46,533 bases of DNA from Hominimerdicola alba 8 (GCF_000178155.2 NZ_ADKM02000024.1:1-46533); one strand, 5' to 3'. Positions 25,547-34,263 are shown, counted from the first letter of the stretch. Notes: a model not told the origin generated them from the letters alone. Made by a program: numbers and translations.

Positions 25547-26821
25547 CTATATAAAAGTGCAATTGCCGCTATAAAACTTTTCGATAATTCCAGCAATGGC
25601 ACAAGATGTCGATTCTTTTATGAAGAAATTATTCTTTTTACTTTCGACTGCTCTGGCAAATGCTACAATCTCATAACGAATTCCTTCTCCATCAAGCTGA
25701 TAAAAATAACGTTTATTTTCAGTACTATTCTCAAATCTAACTTCAAAGTAATCCGTTTTCCACCAAGGTGCCGGAACATAAATATAGCCTTTTGATCCTG
25801 TAATTACTAATTCTCCTTCTGCTTTAGCAGCCTTTGCAATTTTGGCAGAAGCAACAGCTTTATCAAAAACAAAATCCAATTTTGTAAATCCATCATAGTT
25901 TATTTGCTCATCGAGAAGCATAGATGTGATCAATATAGATTTGCAGTTGTCACCAAGCAGTTGAAGGATAGGAAGCATAGCAGTTGGTCCCCAAGCGCAG
26001 ATACTATTCTGTTTTCTTGACAAGTCCGCCCCAAGTATTGATGCGCCATCTTCTAAACTCGTACATACAAAATCAACGGAAATTATGTTCCCTATTCTTC
26101 CGCTTTTTGCCACCCCTAAAAGACGAGAATAAGCTGTTGAGTATGCCGTTTTAATTGCATCTGTTAACACAAGGTTTCTACCTCGCGCCATCTCAAAAAG
26201 TTCACTACACTGTTTGAAGGTTAGCGCAATGGGGGATTCACATATTACATGTTTGCCAGCCTCTAATGCTCTTTTGACATCATTATAATGTTGAGATGGA
26301 TGAGATGCAATATAAACGGCATCTACATTATCTAAATCACCATTACAGTCTATATACTCCACACCATTTACATATTTCATTTCATGAATAAATTTTTTGC
26401 TTATATTTCCATCACCAATTGTACCAATGATCAGTTTTCTCTTTTCTGCTCTTAATTCAGAACTTGATATGCCTTGAGTCCTTGGGAGATATACCACTTT
26501 ACAATACTCATTCAAGTAATCAAAATACCCTTCCCAATCGGAACCGACTGTAAATATATCGACATCAAGACGACGAATATCGTCTATCTTTTGTCCCTCG
26601 TATTCCTCAATGATAATCTCGTCTGCAAGACCTGTAGCCTTGACAGCTTCCACACGTTCCATCAATGATTGCTGAAGATTGATCTTTCCTCTTGTTTTGT
26701 CATAGTCATCAGATGTTATGCCAACGATGAGATAATCACCAAGTGCTTTAGCCCTCTCAAGCAGTCTGATATGTCCATAATGGAGCATATCATATGTTCC
26801 GTATGTAATTACTTTAATCAT
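25547..26821 (-). CDS. Cytidylyltransferase / Gfo-Idh-MocA oxidoreductase fusion
   Basis: 424 aa, two domains. Residues 1-128 form a glycerol-3-phosphate cytidylyltransferase-type domain: MIKVITYGTYDMLHYGHIRL contains the HxGH motif (H14, H17) and RTQGISSSEL matches the RTxGIST motif. Residues 129-424 form a Gfo/Idh/MocA domain with a Rossmann loop GTIGDGNIS (133-141). The family EKP motif is changed to ESP (E195-S196-P197), losing the usually essential lysine, so dehydrogenase chemistry may be altered or lost. The first domain would make a CDP-alcohol for the neighbouring LicD enzymes. The second might bind or modify that alcohol. The fusion is clear; the substrate is not. Confidence 0.85.
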   Translation of the reverse strand: MIKVITYGTYDMLHYGHIRLLERAKALGDYLIVGITSDDYDKTRGKINLQQSLMERVEAVKATGLADEIIIEEYEGQKIDDIRRLDVDIFTVGSDWEGYFDYLNEYCKVVYLPRTQGISSSELRAEKRKLIIGTIGDGNISKKFIHEMKYVNGVEYIDCNGDLDNVDAVYIASHPSQHYNDVKRALEAGKHVICESPIALTFKQCSELFEMARGRNLVLTDAIKTAYSTAYSRLLGVAKSGRIGNIISVDFVCTSLEDGASILGADLSRKQNSICAWGPTAMLPILQLLGDNCKSILITSMLLDEQINYDGFTKLDFVFDKAVASAKIAKAAKAEGELVITGSKGYIYVPAPWWKTDYFEVRFENSTENKRYFYQLDGEGIRYEIVAFARAVESKKNNFFIKESTSCAIAGIIEKFYSGNCTFI

Positions 26822-26862
26822 TTATATTATCCTTCCAAAAGTGATAACTAAGCATCAACTTT

Positions 26863-27201
26863 TCATTCCAAATTATGTTTTAAAAAACGATTGAGTTTTC
26901 CTTCATCGGTATAATCTCTATGTAATAATAATGCACCCGAAATCATCAAAAATAAAGGTACGCCAATTCGACTAAACATATAAACAACAACTTTGAAAAG
27001 AGTTAAATATAATGGAATATTATTGAACTCTGAAAAAGAATCTGAGGCAACGTTAAAGCTACGATTAACTGCATGATTACATGTAATTGAAATAATTGCA
27101 ATTGTTCTCGTAACATCAATATACTCTATTCTGTTCTTGACATTAACTTGACAATTCCTATTGTCAAAATCTTTTTTTGACGTCTTAGAACTAATTTCCA
27201 C
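26863..27201 (-). pseudogene. Acyltransferase 3 family protein, N-terminal fragment
   Basis: 112 codons with RIEYIDVTRTIAIISITCNH (conserved start with the catalytic-type His), then membrane segments to SRIGVPLFLMISGALLLHRD. This is the first third of an acyltransferase 3 family integral membrane protein, normally about 330-380 aa. The frame ends at LNRFLKHNLE, and the next gene begins 41 bp later with no sign of the remaining eight membrane segments. It starts 11 bp inside the aminotransferase gene, so it was once coupled to it. It likely O-acetylated the polymer before being deleted. Confidence 0.8.
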
Positions 27202-28288
27202 TGCAACCTACTCCTATAAGTATTTCTTTTAGAGCATTTATTAAAGTTGTATTATCCTCATGTGATAGATAACCAATATGACCAACTCGAAAAACAGTAT
27301 TCTTCAAATCACCACCATTAGGACAGATCCAGATACCATAATGATCTTTAAGCTCTAAGAATATCTCATACGCATCAGCATTAAGCGGATGTATTGAAGT
27401 AACACCGTTTGCAGGTGACTCAGACACAAATTCAAAAGGAAGTGCACTAATCTTCTCTCTGAAATCTTGTGCCTGCGCTGCAACACGAGCAATCTCGACA
27501 TCTACCCCACCTGCCGCTTCAATTTCCTTAAGTCTGGCATTTATCTGTCTAAGAATACCGACAGCAGGAGTAAACGGAGTTTGTCCGCGCTCCATATTCT
27601 TGAGAACATCTGCAAGATCGAAATACATTGATTTTACCTTTGCGTTCTGAACACGATCCACTGCCCGGGGTGCAAGAACAATCATGGAAACACCGGGAGG
27701 ACAAGCAAGTACCTTCTGCGAACCTGTTATCATTATATCTGCACCACAATGTGCCATATCAAATGGATCAGCAAGGAATGCCGAAACACAGTCACACACA
27801 TAGAACATATTGTTTTTACGGCAAAATTCACCGAGCATTTCCGAATCATAAAGTACACCTGTAGAAGTTTCATCAATATTGACCAGCAATCCGGTATAAC
27901 CCATGCCATCGTACTCATACAGTTTTTCTTTTGTAAGTTTCTGTCCGTGATTCAGTTTCAGGACATCATGAGGAACATCATGAATCTCGCAAAGTTCTAC
28001 AAACCGTTGACCAAAGCTGCCGCCATTGATAACCAGAACCCTGTCTTTTTCAGTAAAGCAATTCATCACGACTGCTTCCATAGAACCTGTCGATGAATTA
28101 GTCATAAAAGCAACTCTTGAATTCTCGGGCGCTTTTGCAAACTTCAGCATCAGCTTTTCGTTTTCAAACATAAGTTCAGAAAATTCCGATGTTCTGAAAT
28201 AAGGCACCTGTTCTCCGCCTACTGCACAAACTTCATCGCTGCACATTACGGGTCCTACTGTAAAATTAAGCAATTGTTTTTCCTCCAT
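27191..28288 (-). CDS. Class V PLP aminotransferase (PhnW/AGXT-like)
   Basis: 365 aa. [13 protein letters not shown] is the usual N-terminus of alanine-glyoxylate / 2-aminoethylphosphonate transaminases. D166 in VCDCVSAF and K192 in [13 protein letters not shown] are the predicted PLP contacts, with MFENEKLM and GGSFGQRF regions also typical. Related enzymes aminate phosphonoacetaldehyde, glyoxylate or pyruvate, and some capsule relatives aminate a three-carbon phosphate. No phosphonate-forming PEP mutase gene is present here. In this operon it may make an amino-alcohol or its phosphate for CTP activation. It sits between a LicD gene (9 bp gap) and the fragmentary acyltransferase. Confidence 0.83.
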   Translation of the reverse strand: MEEKQLLNFTVGPVMCSDEVCAVGGEQVPYFRTSEFSELMFENEKLMLKFAKAPENSRVAFMTNSSTGSMEAVVMNCFTEKDRVLVINGGSFGQRFVELCEIHDVPHDVLKLNHGQKLTKEKLYEYDGMGYTGLLVNIDETSTGVLYDSEMLGEFCRKNNMFYVCDCVSAFLADPFDMAHCGADIMITGSQKVLACPPGVSMIVLAPRAVDRVQNAKVKSMYFDLADVLKNMERGQTPFTPAVGILRQINARLKEIEAAGGVDVEIARVAAQAQDFREKISALPFEFVSESPANGVTSIHPLNADAYEIFLELKDHYGIWICPNGGDLKNTVFRVGHIGYLSHEDNTTLINALKEILIGVGCSGN

Positions 28289-28297
28289 TTCTAAAGA

Positions 28298-29074
28298 TCA
28301 TGTTTTTGCACCTATGTGCTCATGAGATGTTTTTCTATCCTGTTTCTTTGGGATCTTCATATAGTCACCATACATAACTGATAAAAACTTATCCCAGCCT
28401 CCCATTGCCATGAATGTGTGGTTCTCAAACTGAATATTGACATATTTGTCTAAAATTTCTGATGGATATCGGGCATTCCCAATCCCTTTATAAGATCCAT
28501 TATATCTGGCTACATTACCTTTCTTGCCATTATTTCCCCATTGAGATACGCTATCATACCATTTTTTCTTTACATTCGCAGGGAAAATTTTACCAAAAAT
28601 ATGAGTAGTAAACAAAAGTACCTTCTTTTGCAGAGAAAACCCATCATATACCACATTCTTCTTAATCATACCCTGTAACAAGCGAAGCAAGAAAACTTGG
28701 ATTTTTTCTGTTCTTATTCTGTCAGGAACACGATCAAAAACAAATAAGTCAATACATCCTTTTGGTGGAAACACATGCTTGTTTGGATTGTCTTTTCTAG
28801 TGATCCGTCTAATCCATAGATCGTAAATTATTTCATATTTTTCCGGCAGCCTTTCAACTGCTTTCAAGAATTTATCAAAATTATCTCGATCTAATGATAT
28901 ATCAATATCATCATCCCAGGGAATAAAACCTTTGTGACGAACCGCACCAAGAAGCGTACCATCACTTAATGAATAATTTATATTGTTATCTCTACAAAAT
29001 TTGTCTATGTCTATGAGTATGGGTAAAAGGTATTGCTGTTGTTCTAATGTTCCGTATTCATTCTCTATATCCAT
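28298..29074 (-). CDS. LicD family phosphotransferase (first copy)
   Basis: 258 aa. LSDGTLLGAVRHKGFIPWDD, then DIDISLDRDNFDKFL carries the acidic cluster of the family, and IDLFVFDRVPD is the second block. Near the C-terminus VMYGDYMKIPKKQDRKTSHEH matches the second copy. The start overlaps the end of the ATP-grasp/HAD gene by 17 bp. LicD proteins attach phosphocholine or similar phospho-groups to teichoic acids, lipopolysaccharide or capsule. Three copies in one operon imply more than one attachment position or more than one donor. Confidence 0.9.
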   Translation of the reverse strand: MDIENEYGTLEQQQYLLPILIDIDKFCRDNNINYSLSDGTLLGAVRHKGFIPWDDDIDISLDRDNFDKFLKAVERLPEKYEIIYDLWIRRITRKDNPNKHVFPPKGCIDLFVFDRVPDRIRTEKIQVFLLRLLQGMIKKNVVYDGFSLQKKVLLFTTHIFGKIFPANVKKKWYDSVSQWGNNGKKGNVARYNGSYKGIGNARYPSEILDKYVNIQFENHTFMAMGGWDKFLSVMYGDYMKIPKKQDRKTSHEHIGAKT

Positions 29075-30677
29075 TCGACCACCTCAATAAATAATTTGAA
29101 AGCAACTCCATATTTGACGCCTGATATTGACAAGAATAACTATTCATGGGATCATAATAAACACCATCCTCATTCTTTAACCACACGATCTTCATACCAA
29201 GTTGTTGAGGAGCCTGAAAATCCTTAGTTGGATTATCGCCAACATAGATTATCTGATTCATTGGCAGTTTCCACTTCGTCTGCATGATCCTAAATGCTAT
29301 ATCACAAGGTTTCCGAAACTGTATTCCGCCAAGTTCATCCGTTACGATAATATCGTCAACCATATTCTCCAGACCTAATGCCTGAATCTTATTTCTCTGT
29401 CCTTTTGAACGGCCATCAGTAATAATGCCTATCTTGATTCCGCTATTTCTCAATTGTGTAATCAATTCGACTACACCGTCATACAAATGAATAGTTGGAA
29501 TGTGAGAACGGTATATTTCCAGAACAACCGCCTTTTGTTTTTCCTTACCGCACTCTTTCAACAATTCATCGATAGCCTGCTTCCCGCTTTTGAAATAATG
29601 CCACAGTTCATTTTCGTATCCACCGCCAAGATAATCCGAAACAGCTTTAAATCCCGACTTCACATATTCTTTCTCTGAGTATAGGGTGTCGTCAAGATCA
29701 AAGATAACTCCTTTAATCTGGGTTTCTCCTTCGGTAATACACACCGACTGATCATAGCGGCTGTAAACTGCATTATCAGCTATATCACTAATGTATTCGA
29801 TTTCTTCTCCCTCAAGCATTCTAAGAATTGCTTCGGCACTTCTCGCTCCTGCTTTCATAGACAATGGCGCACCGCCACCAAATCGAGGATTAATCTCAAT
29901 AAACCAGTCATTTCCATTTTCATCACGAATAAGCTGTACAGTTATCGGACCACAAGGCTTAAACTTTTCACAAAGTTCCCTTGCTTCTGCAATCATTTTT
30001 TCGTCCATACATATTTGCGTTTTAAGAACCTCACCTGCTCTGACCTGAATACGCTCTCTCGGAACAATAGAAACAGGCTTTCCTTTCCAATCGCAAAAGA
30101 TGTCAATGGTATATTCTATTCCGCTTACGAATGGTTGAACTATGTAATCTTCAACTTGTCCAGCATACATCTCAAGTTCTTCTACATTTTCGACCTTAAA
30201 AGTGTTGATTGAACTGCTACCATCTTTGGGCTTTATAAATGCAGGATATCCGGCATGATAGTCCATCCAGTTATTCACCGGAATTGGCGCACATAGTCCG
30301 CAATTCACAAAAAACTGAGATGTAAGATTTTTATCTCTACAATTCCGAATCATTTCGGGTGAGCTAATCATCACCCTCGTCCCGATTTTTTCAAACTTTT
30401 CTTTGTTTTCACTAAGAACAAGTAAATCTGTATCAATCGTTGGAATAAGAAGATCAATACTATCAGCAAGACATATATCTAACAGATTATTGATGTATTG
30501 CTCATCCTTCATTGCAACCACTTTTCTTGTATAATCACAATAGGCAAGTGCCGGAGCTGTTCCAGCTATGTCAGCTCCATATATTTTTAATTCTTTATTT
30601 AATACTAATGCTGCACACTTGAATGCCTGTAGCAATTCTATTCGACGTCCTACTCCTGTAAATAGTATTCGCATCAT
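29058..30677 (-). CDS. ATP-grasp / HAD hydrolase fusion protein
   Basis: 539 aa. Residues 1-315 are an ATP-grasp enzyme of the carbamoyl-phosphate-synthase-like / PylC-like group: RILFTGVGRRIELLQAF, FIKPKDGSSSINTFKV (ATP loop) and NDWFIEINPRFGGGAPLSM (metal site). Residues about 318-539 are a HAD phosphatase: GVIFDLDDTLY (motif I), IITDGRS (II), RKPCDIAF lysine (III) and YVGDNPTKDF (IV). One polypeptide could join an acid to an amine and then remove a phosphate, or phosphorylate and dephosphorylate a shared substrate. It overlaps the sugar transferase gene by 4 bp. Its place between initiation and LicD genes suggests synthesis of an unusual substituent. Confidence 0.85.
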   Translation of the reverse strand: MMRILFTGVGRRIELLQAFKCAALVLNKELKIYGADIAGTAPALAYCDYTRKVVAMKDEQYINNLLDICLADSIDLLIPTIDTDLLVLSENKEKFEKIGTRVMISSPEMIRNCRDKNLTSQFFVNCGLCAPIPVNNWMDYHAGYPAFIKPKDGSSSINTFKVENVEELEMYAGQVEDYIVQPFVSGIEYTIDIFCDWKGKPVSIVPRERIQVRAGEVLKTQICMDEKMIAEARELCEKFKPCGPITVQLIRDENGNDWFIEINPRFGGGAPLSMKAGARSAEAILRMLEGEEIEYISDIADNAVYSRYDQSVCITEGETQIKGVIFDLDDTLYSEKEYVKSGFKAVSDYLGGGYENELWHYFKSGKQAIDELLKECGKEKQKAVVLEIYRSHIPTIHLYDGVVELITQLRNSGIKIGIITDGRSKGQRNKIQALGLENMVDDIIVTDELGGIQFRKPCDIAFRIMQTKWKLPMNQIIYVGDNPTKDFQAPQQLGMKIVWLKNEDGVYYDPMNSYSCQYQASNMELLSNYLLRWSNGYRE

Positions 30678-31417
30678 TTTTCCTCAGTTCCTAAGAATTC
30701 TCCCATTGTTGCTTCGCCAGCCGCACTTATTCCTTCACGCTTCACAACGGTTTTTATTGTATCAAAAATAATTTTCCAATCGCCCAGGAATGTTACATGG
30801 TCAACATATTTCACATCCCATTCAAACTTTTCACCCCATGAAATTGCATTCCTGCCATGTACCTGAGCCAAGCCGGTAAAACCGGGTCGCACTTCATGAC
30901 GCCTAGCCTGATGTTCATTATAACGATCAAGATATTGTACAAGTAACGGTCGTGGACCGACCACACTCATATCGCCTTTTATCATATTGAATAATTCCGG
31001 AAGTTCATCTAATGAAGTAGCCCTTAATTTCTTTCCAAAAGGAGTTAGTCTTGCTGCATCTTGTGAGGGATCAATTACACCACCTTTAGGCGGCAGCATC
31101 GTTCTGAACTTATATAGCTTGAACACTTTTTCATTTCGTCCCGGACGATCCTGCGTAAACAATACCGGAGAACCTAGTTTGGTACGAACCAATAATGCTG
31201 TCACTGCTAAAACAGGCGAAAGAACAATTAAAGCTCCTGTACTCAGAAAGCAATCAAGAGGCCTTTTGATGAATCTCTCATATATTCCATATGGCTTGTG
31301 TACAAACTTAGCACCTTTGTTTTTTATTTCATCTATACGTTCAGAAATAAAAGCAACTACTGACGCAAATGCAGCTAATGCAATAATAATTTCAATAATC
31401 TTTAGCACAAACTTCAT
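30674..31417 (-). CDS. Initiating sugar-1-phosphate transferase (bacterial sugar transferase family)
   Basis: 247 aa. A single N-terminal membrane segment (residues 5-25), a membrane re-entrant helix (FIKRPLDCFLSTGALIVLSP) and the catalytic domain with VLFTQDRPGRNEKVFKLYKF, TSLDELPELFNMIKGDMSVV and GPRPLL. Members transfer a sugar-1-phosphate onto undecaprenyl phosphate, the first step of polymer synthesis. The short size, without the four-helix WbaP region, suits a PglC/EpsL-like enzyme. With the DegT aminotransferase just upstream, a UDP-bacillosamine-type or other 4-amino sugar is the likely first sugar (inference). Confidence 0.9.
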   Translation of the reverse strand: MKFVLKIIEIIIALAAFASVVAFISERIDEIKNKGAKFVHKPYGIYERFIKRPLDCFLSTGALIVLSPVLAVTALLVRTKLGSPVLFTQDRPGRNEKVFKLYKFRTMLPPKGGVIDPSQDAARLTPFGKKLRATSLDELPELFNMIKGDMSVVGPRPLLVQYLDRYNEHQARRHEVRPGFTGLAQVHGRNAISWGEKFEWDVKYVDHVTFLGDWKIIFDTIKTVVKREGISAAGEATMGEFLGTEEK

Positions 31418-31431
31418 TTACATTTCTCCCC

Positions 31432-32736
31432 TCACTGAAAACATCTGTGAATGATCTCAATGATCACGTCCTGCTGTTCTTCCGTCATCGTAATATCAGA
31501 CGGCAAGCACAGTCCTCTTCGGAAGATATCAGCCCCCACATCGGTCATCGTTCCAGCGATATACGCATTGCTCTGACCTCTGCCGCTGCCGTTGGCAGTA
31601 ACGAAAGCGTGGTTTCTGTAGATCGGCTGCATGTGCATCGGCTTCCATACAGGACGCCCCTCTGTGTTAAACATAGCCAGAGCATCAAGTATCTCCTGCG
31701 GGCTGCTCTTGCCGTTCTCACTCTTATACAGATAATCCTGCTCGCCGCGAACCATAGGAGCCATAGCAGATCCATCGATCAAAGCACATGAAAGCCAGTA
31801 ATTCGGCGCGCTGTTTTCCGCATCAAACGGATTCATGGTAATAGGCAGATCTTTCAAACCTTCTCTGTACCGCTCATAGATCCTCTGCTTAGCCGCTATA
31901 TGCTCATCAAGGTACGGGATCTGTCCACGAACCACACCGGCAATAATGTTGCTCATGCGGTAGTTATAGCCAAGTTCCTCATGCTGATACCACGGTGCAG
32001 CTTCACGGCTCTGCGTAGACCATTTTCTGATCTTGTCTGCATCGGCTTTTTCCGAACACAGTAGCATGCCTCCGGAACTTCCTGTAATGATCTTATTACC
32101 GTTAAAAGATATAACCGCAAAATCACCGAATGTACCTGTTTGCTTACCTTTATAAATGGCACCAAGACTTTCAGCAGCATCTTCAACGATCAAAGCACCG
32201 TGTTTGTCAGCGACCGCTTTGATCTCGTCGACCTTACCGGGCGTACCATACAGATGAGCAACAACGATGAGTTTGACCTCCGGATAGACCTCAAATGCTT
32301 TTTCTAGCGCTGCGGGATCCATATTCCACGTATCATTCTCTGTGTCAATGAACACGGGCTCGCCACCCTCGTATGTGATCGGGTTGACCGTTGCATCGAA
32401 GGTCATATCAGATGCGAATACCTTATGTCCTTCCAGACTGCCATGACCGACCTTCGGGATACCATACAGCTTCTCTGCGGCAAGTCTGATCGCCAGGTGC
32501 AGTGCGGCGGTACCGCAGGAAAGTCCCACAGCATAGTTCACACCGATGTACTCTGACATTTGTTTTTCAACTTCATTGATATTCTCACCTGCTGTGGTGA
32601 TCCAATTCTTATCAAACGCATCCTTCACCCATCTCTGTTCATCGCCGTGCATGGTAGGCGAAGCAAGCCAAATCTTTGATGCAAAAGGTTCAATTCCGTC
32701 AAATCTTGTATCATGAGGGTCAAGTTTCATAGTCAT
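31432..32736 (-). CDS. DegT/DnrJ/EryC1/StrS sugar aminotransferase
   Basis: 434 aa PLP enzyme. The internal aldimine lysine is K215 (SFNGNKIITGSSGG), with D186 in IVEDAAESLGA. GLSCGTAALHLAIRL near residue 71 is the phosphate-binding region. Length and RRGLCLPS near the end resemble PglE/EpsN-type enzymes that aminate 4-keto sugars. The matching dehydratase and acetyltransferase are not in the window. Base composition is clearly more GC-rich than genes further down the operon, so this gene may belong to an older conserved front end. A decayed second copy of the same gene family lies just upstream. Confidence 0.9.
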   Translation of the reverse strand: MTMKLDPHDTRFDGIEPFASKIWLASPTMHGDEQRWVKDAFDKNWITTAGENINEVEKQMSEYIGVNYAVGLSCGTAALHLAIRLAAEKLYGIPKVGHGSLEGHKVFASDMTFDATVNPITYEGGEPVFIDTENDTWNMDPAALEKAFEVYPEVKLIVVAHLYGTPGKVDEIKAVADKHGALIVEDAAESLGAIYKGKQTGTFGDFAVISFNGNKIITGSSGGMLLCSEKADADKIRKWSTQSREAAPWYQHEELGYNYRMSNIIAGVVRGQIPYLDEHIAAKQRIYERYREGLKDLPITMNPFDAENSAPNYWLSCALIDGSAMAPMVRGEQDYLYKSENGKSSPQEILDALAMFNTEGRPVWKPMHMQPIYRNHAFVTANGSGRGQSNAYIAGTMTDVGADIFRRGLCLPSDITMTEEQQDVIIEIIHRCFQ

Positions 32737-32944
32737 TACAAATTCTACTCCTCTATACTATCTATATATACACCCTTGCTTATAGTGTCATTGAAAACAT
32801 CAACAAGCTGAGGTGATCGATCTATTTATTTACTACTTACAGAAATCATAATACTGTGTTTTTCAGCAAGCTAATATCTGACGCTAACATATTTAGCCGC
32901 TTATATCAACCAGCCACCTTATTATAAACAAAAGTTAGCTGCCA

Positions 32945-33075
32945 TTAAAAGAAATGCTGCCATAAGCACCTAAAGTACCTGTCTGCCCTTGTAGGTCGCA
33001 ACAAGACTCCCATCAGCGCACCGCGTTTGTCACAGACTGCTTTGATCTAATCTGTCTTGCCCAAGGTTTAAGTTC
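32945..33075 (-). pseudogene. Degenerate fragment of a DegT-type aminotransferase gene
   Basis: On the plus strand, stretches such as AAGTACCTGTCTGCC, CAACAAGACT, GCGTTTGTCACAGACTGCTT and TGATCTAATCTGTCTTGCC line up in order with 32130-32245 of the intact gene (GTACCTGTTTGC, CACCAAGACT, GTGTTTGTCAGCGACCGCTT, TGATCTCGTCGACCTTACC). The reading frame is lost. It is a vestige of a duplicated or replaced aminotransferase. Confidence 0.6.
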
Positions 33076-33362
33076 CATTATCCTTCTTACGACCACAATT
33101 TATTGCTTTATCTGATACACACCTGAACTTTGTAACAAAAAAATATGAGTGAAGTCAATTTAATGATAAAACCATCAAATTTATATCTCATATGCTTCAC
33201 CATTTCTGTATCAGTGTATTGAAGTATCTTCACAGAAAAAAATGTCGGGACACAAATATTTAAGGTCAACTGCCTTACTATCATCGGCAAGAAAATGTTA
33301 CAAACTTCTAAAGACAGCTTTGAACAAAAAATCGTAAATAGGTATCTAAAATTCACTTTTTA

Positions 33363-33391
33363 AGTATATCACAACTTGTTCACAAAGTCAA
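33363..33391 (-). promoter_or_regulatory. Promoter of the exopolysaccharide operon
   Basis: On the minus strand TTGACT, 17-bp spacer, TATACT. The predicted transcript start is near 33356, leaving a leader of about 620 nt before the first intact gene. The leader holds the decayed aminotransferase fragment and no convincing gene. Just upstream, AAATTACAA and TTGTAATTT (33436-33444 and 33452-33460) form a possible operator. Confidence 0.7.
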
Positions 33392-33572
33392 CAAAGCCCG
33401 CGACGTTTCCATTTTTGAATTTGCAATTTCGTCACAAATTACAAAATTGTGTTGTAATTTCACTTCGCTATTGTTTATGTGTAGCTACACTATTTTACTT
33501 ATTTTTGAAATTATTATGTAAACTATCAAAAAAGCGGCGCGATCAATAAAGTTCCCCTGCCATCACTTCCAA

Positions 33573-33614
33573 TGCGCCATAAAACTTTTCTTATCGTGAA
33601 ATTGTTATGGGGAA
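33573..33614. repeat. 42-bp direct repeat, copy 1 (immunity-cassette flank)
   Basis: TGCGCCATAAAACTTTTCTT to TGTTATGGGGAA. It is identical to 44465-44506 except at one position. Both copies lie in the same orientation just beyond a terminator-like hairpin downstream of a minus-strand gene of the immunity type. Confidence 0.8.
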
Positions 33615-33632
33615 TTATCAAATGGGCAAAAA

Positions 33633-33661
33633 AAATGCAGAGCCGGTATTGCTCTGCATTT
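33633..33661 (-). terminator. Hairpin terminator of the 197-aa gene
   Basis: AAATGCAGAGC pairs perfectly with GCTCTGCATTT around CGGTATT. On the minus strand TTTTTGCCC follows. It begins 9 bp after the stop codon. Confidence 0.75.
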
Positions 33662-33669
33662 GAAGAATA

Positions 33670-34263
33670 TCAAGTTGTTTTATTCAAGATGATTGATAAG
33701 AATTCAGTATTCTCAAAATCACCCCAACCAGGTTCTTTTTCTTCACGTCCTACGGGCTTGCCTCTTTCATATTCAAAATGACTTAATGATGCTCTGTCGG
33801 GGAATGGGATATTATGTTTTTTTAGAATGGATTCTATGTCCTCGATCAGTTCAGTTACAAGAGGCTCAGCACCCTCAACACAAGAGTCCTCACATATACT
33901 GCCAAAATCACTGGGGATCATCAGAACTTGACATAATTCATCAGTACCCTTGCCGTCTGTAATTTCTCTGAACAATGCAGTAATTTCATCGTAGTCATCT
34001 TTATCTAAATTCCCTTCATATGAACGCTCATTCGTTTCTTCATAGGTGTCAAATTCAAGTATAAATTCCGGAACAGCTTGAGAGTATATATCCCACGATT
34101 CATTCCACCAATGCGTAGTCCATTGCCACATTCTTTTTGAAACAGGTGTCCAGTCACGTTCGGGATAAAGAGTAGTCAAATAACGTTCTATGCACATAAA
34201 AATATAACATAGTCTACCAGTCATTGTAATATTATGAAACCCTTTTATATTTGAATCACTCAC
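33670..34263 (-). CDS. Unknown acidic protein, possible immunity protein
   Basis: 197 aa, acidic and rich in Trp and Glu (DWTPVSKRMWQWTTHWWNES, then EFILEFDTYEETNERSYEGN). No signal peptide or membrane segment. I do not recognise a named family. The acidic composition, single-gene unit with its own terminator, and the 42-bp flanking repeat shared with a WapI-like immunity gene at 44.6 kb suggest an orphan immunity protein against a contact-dependent toxin. That is inference from context. Confidence 0.6.
   Translation of the reverse strand: MSDSNIKGFHNITMTGRLCYIFMCIERYLTTLYPERDWTPVSKRMWQWTTHWWNESWDIYSQAVPEFILEFDTYEETNERSYEGNLDKDDYDEITALFREITDGKGTDELCQVLMIPSDFGSICEDSCVEGAEPLVTELIEDIESILKKHNIPFPDRASLSHFEYERGKPVGREEKEPGWGDFENTEFLSIILNKTT

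Noticed and set aside
27191-28288. Calling the class V aminotransferase a 2-aminoethylphosphonate transaminase (phnW)
   Set aside because: PEP mutase and phosphonopyruvate decarboxylase genes are absent from the operon, so a phosphonate substrate is not supported.
33108-33356. Minus-strand open frame of 82 codons in the exopolysaccharide leader
   Set aside because: Its ATG coincides with the predicted transcript start, no ribosome site is present, and the sequence (rich in Phe, Cys, Ile) looks non-coding.
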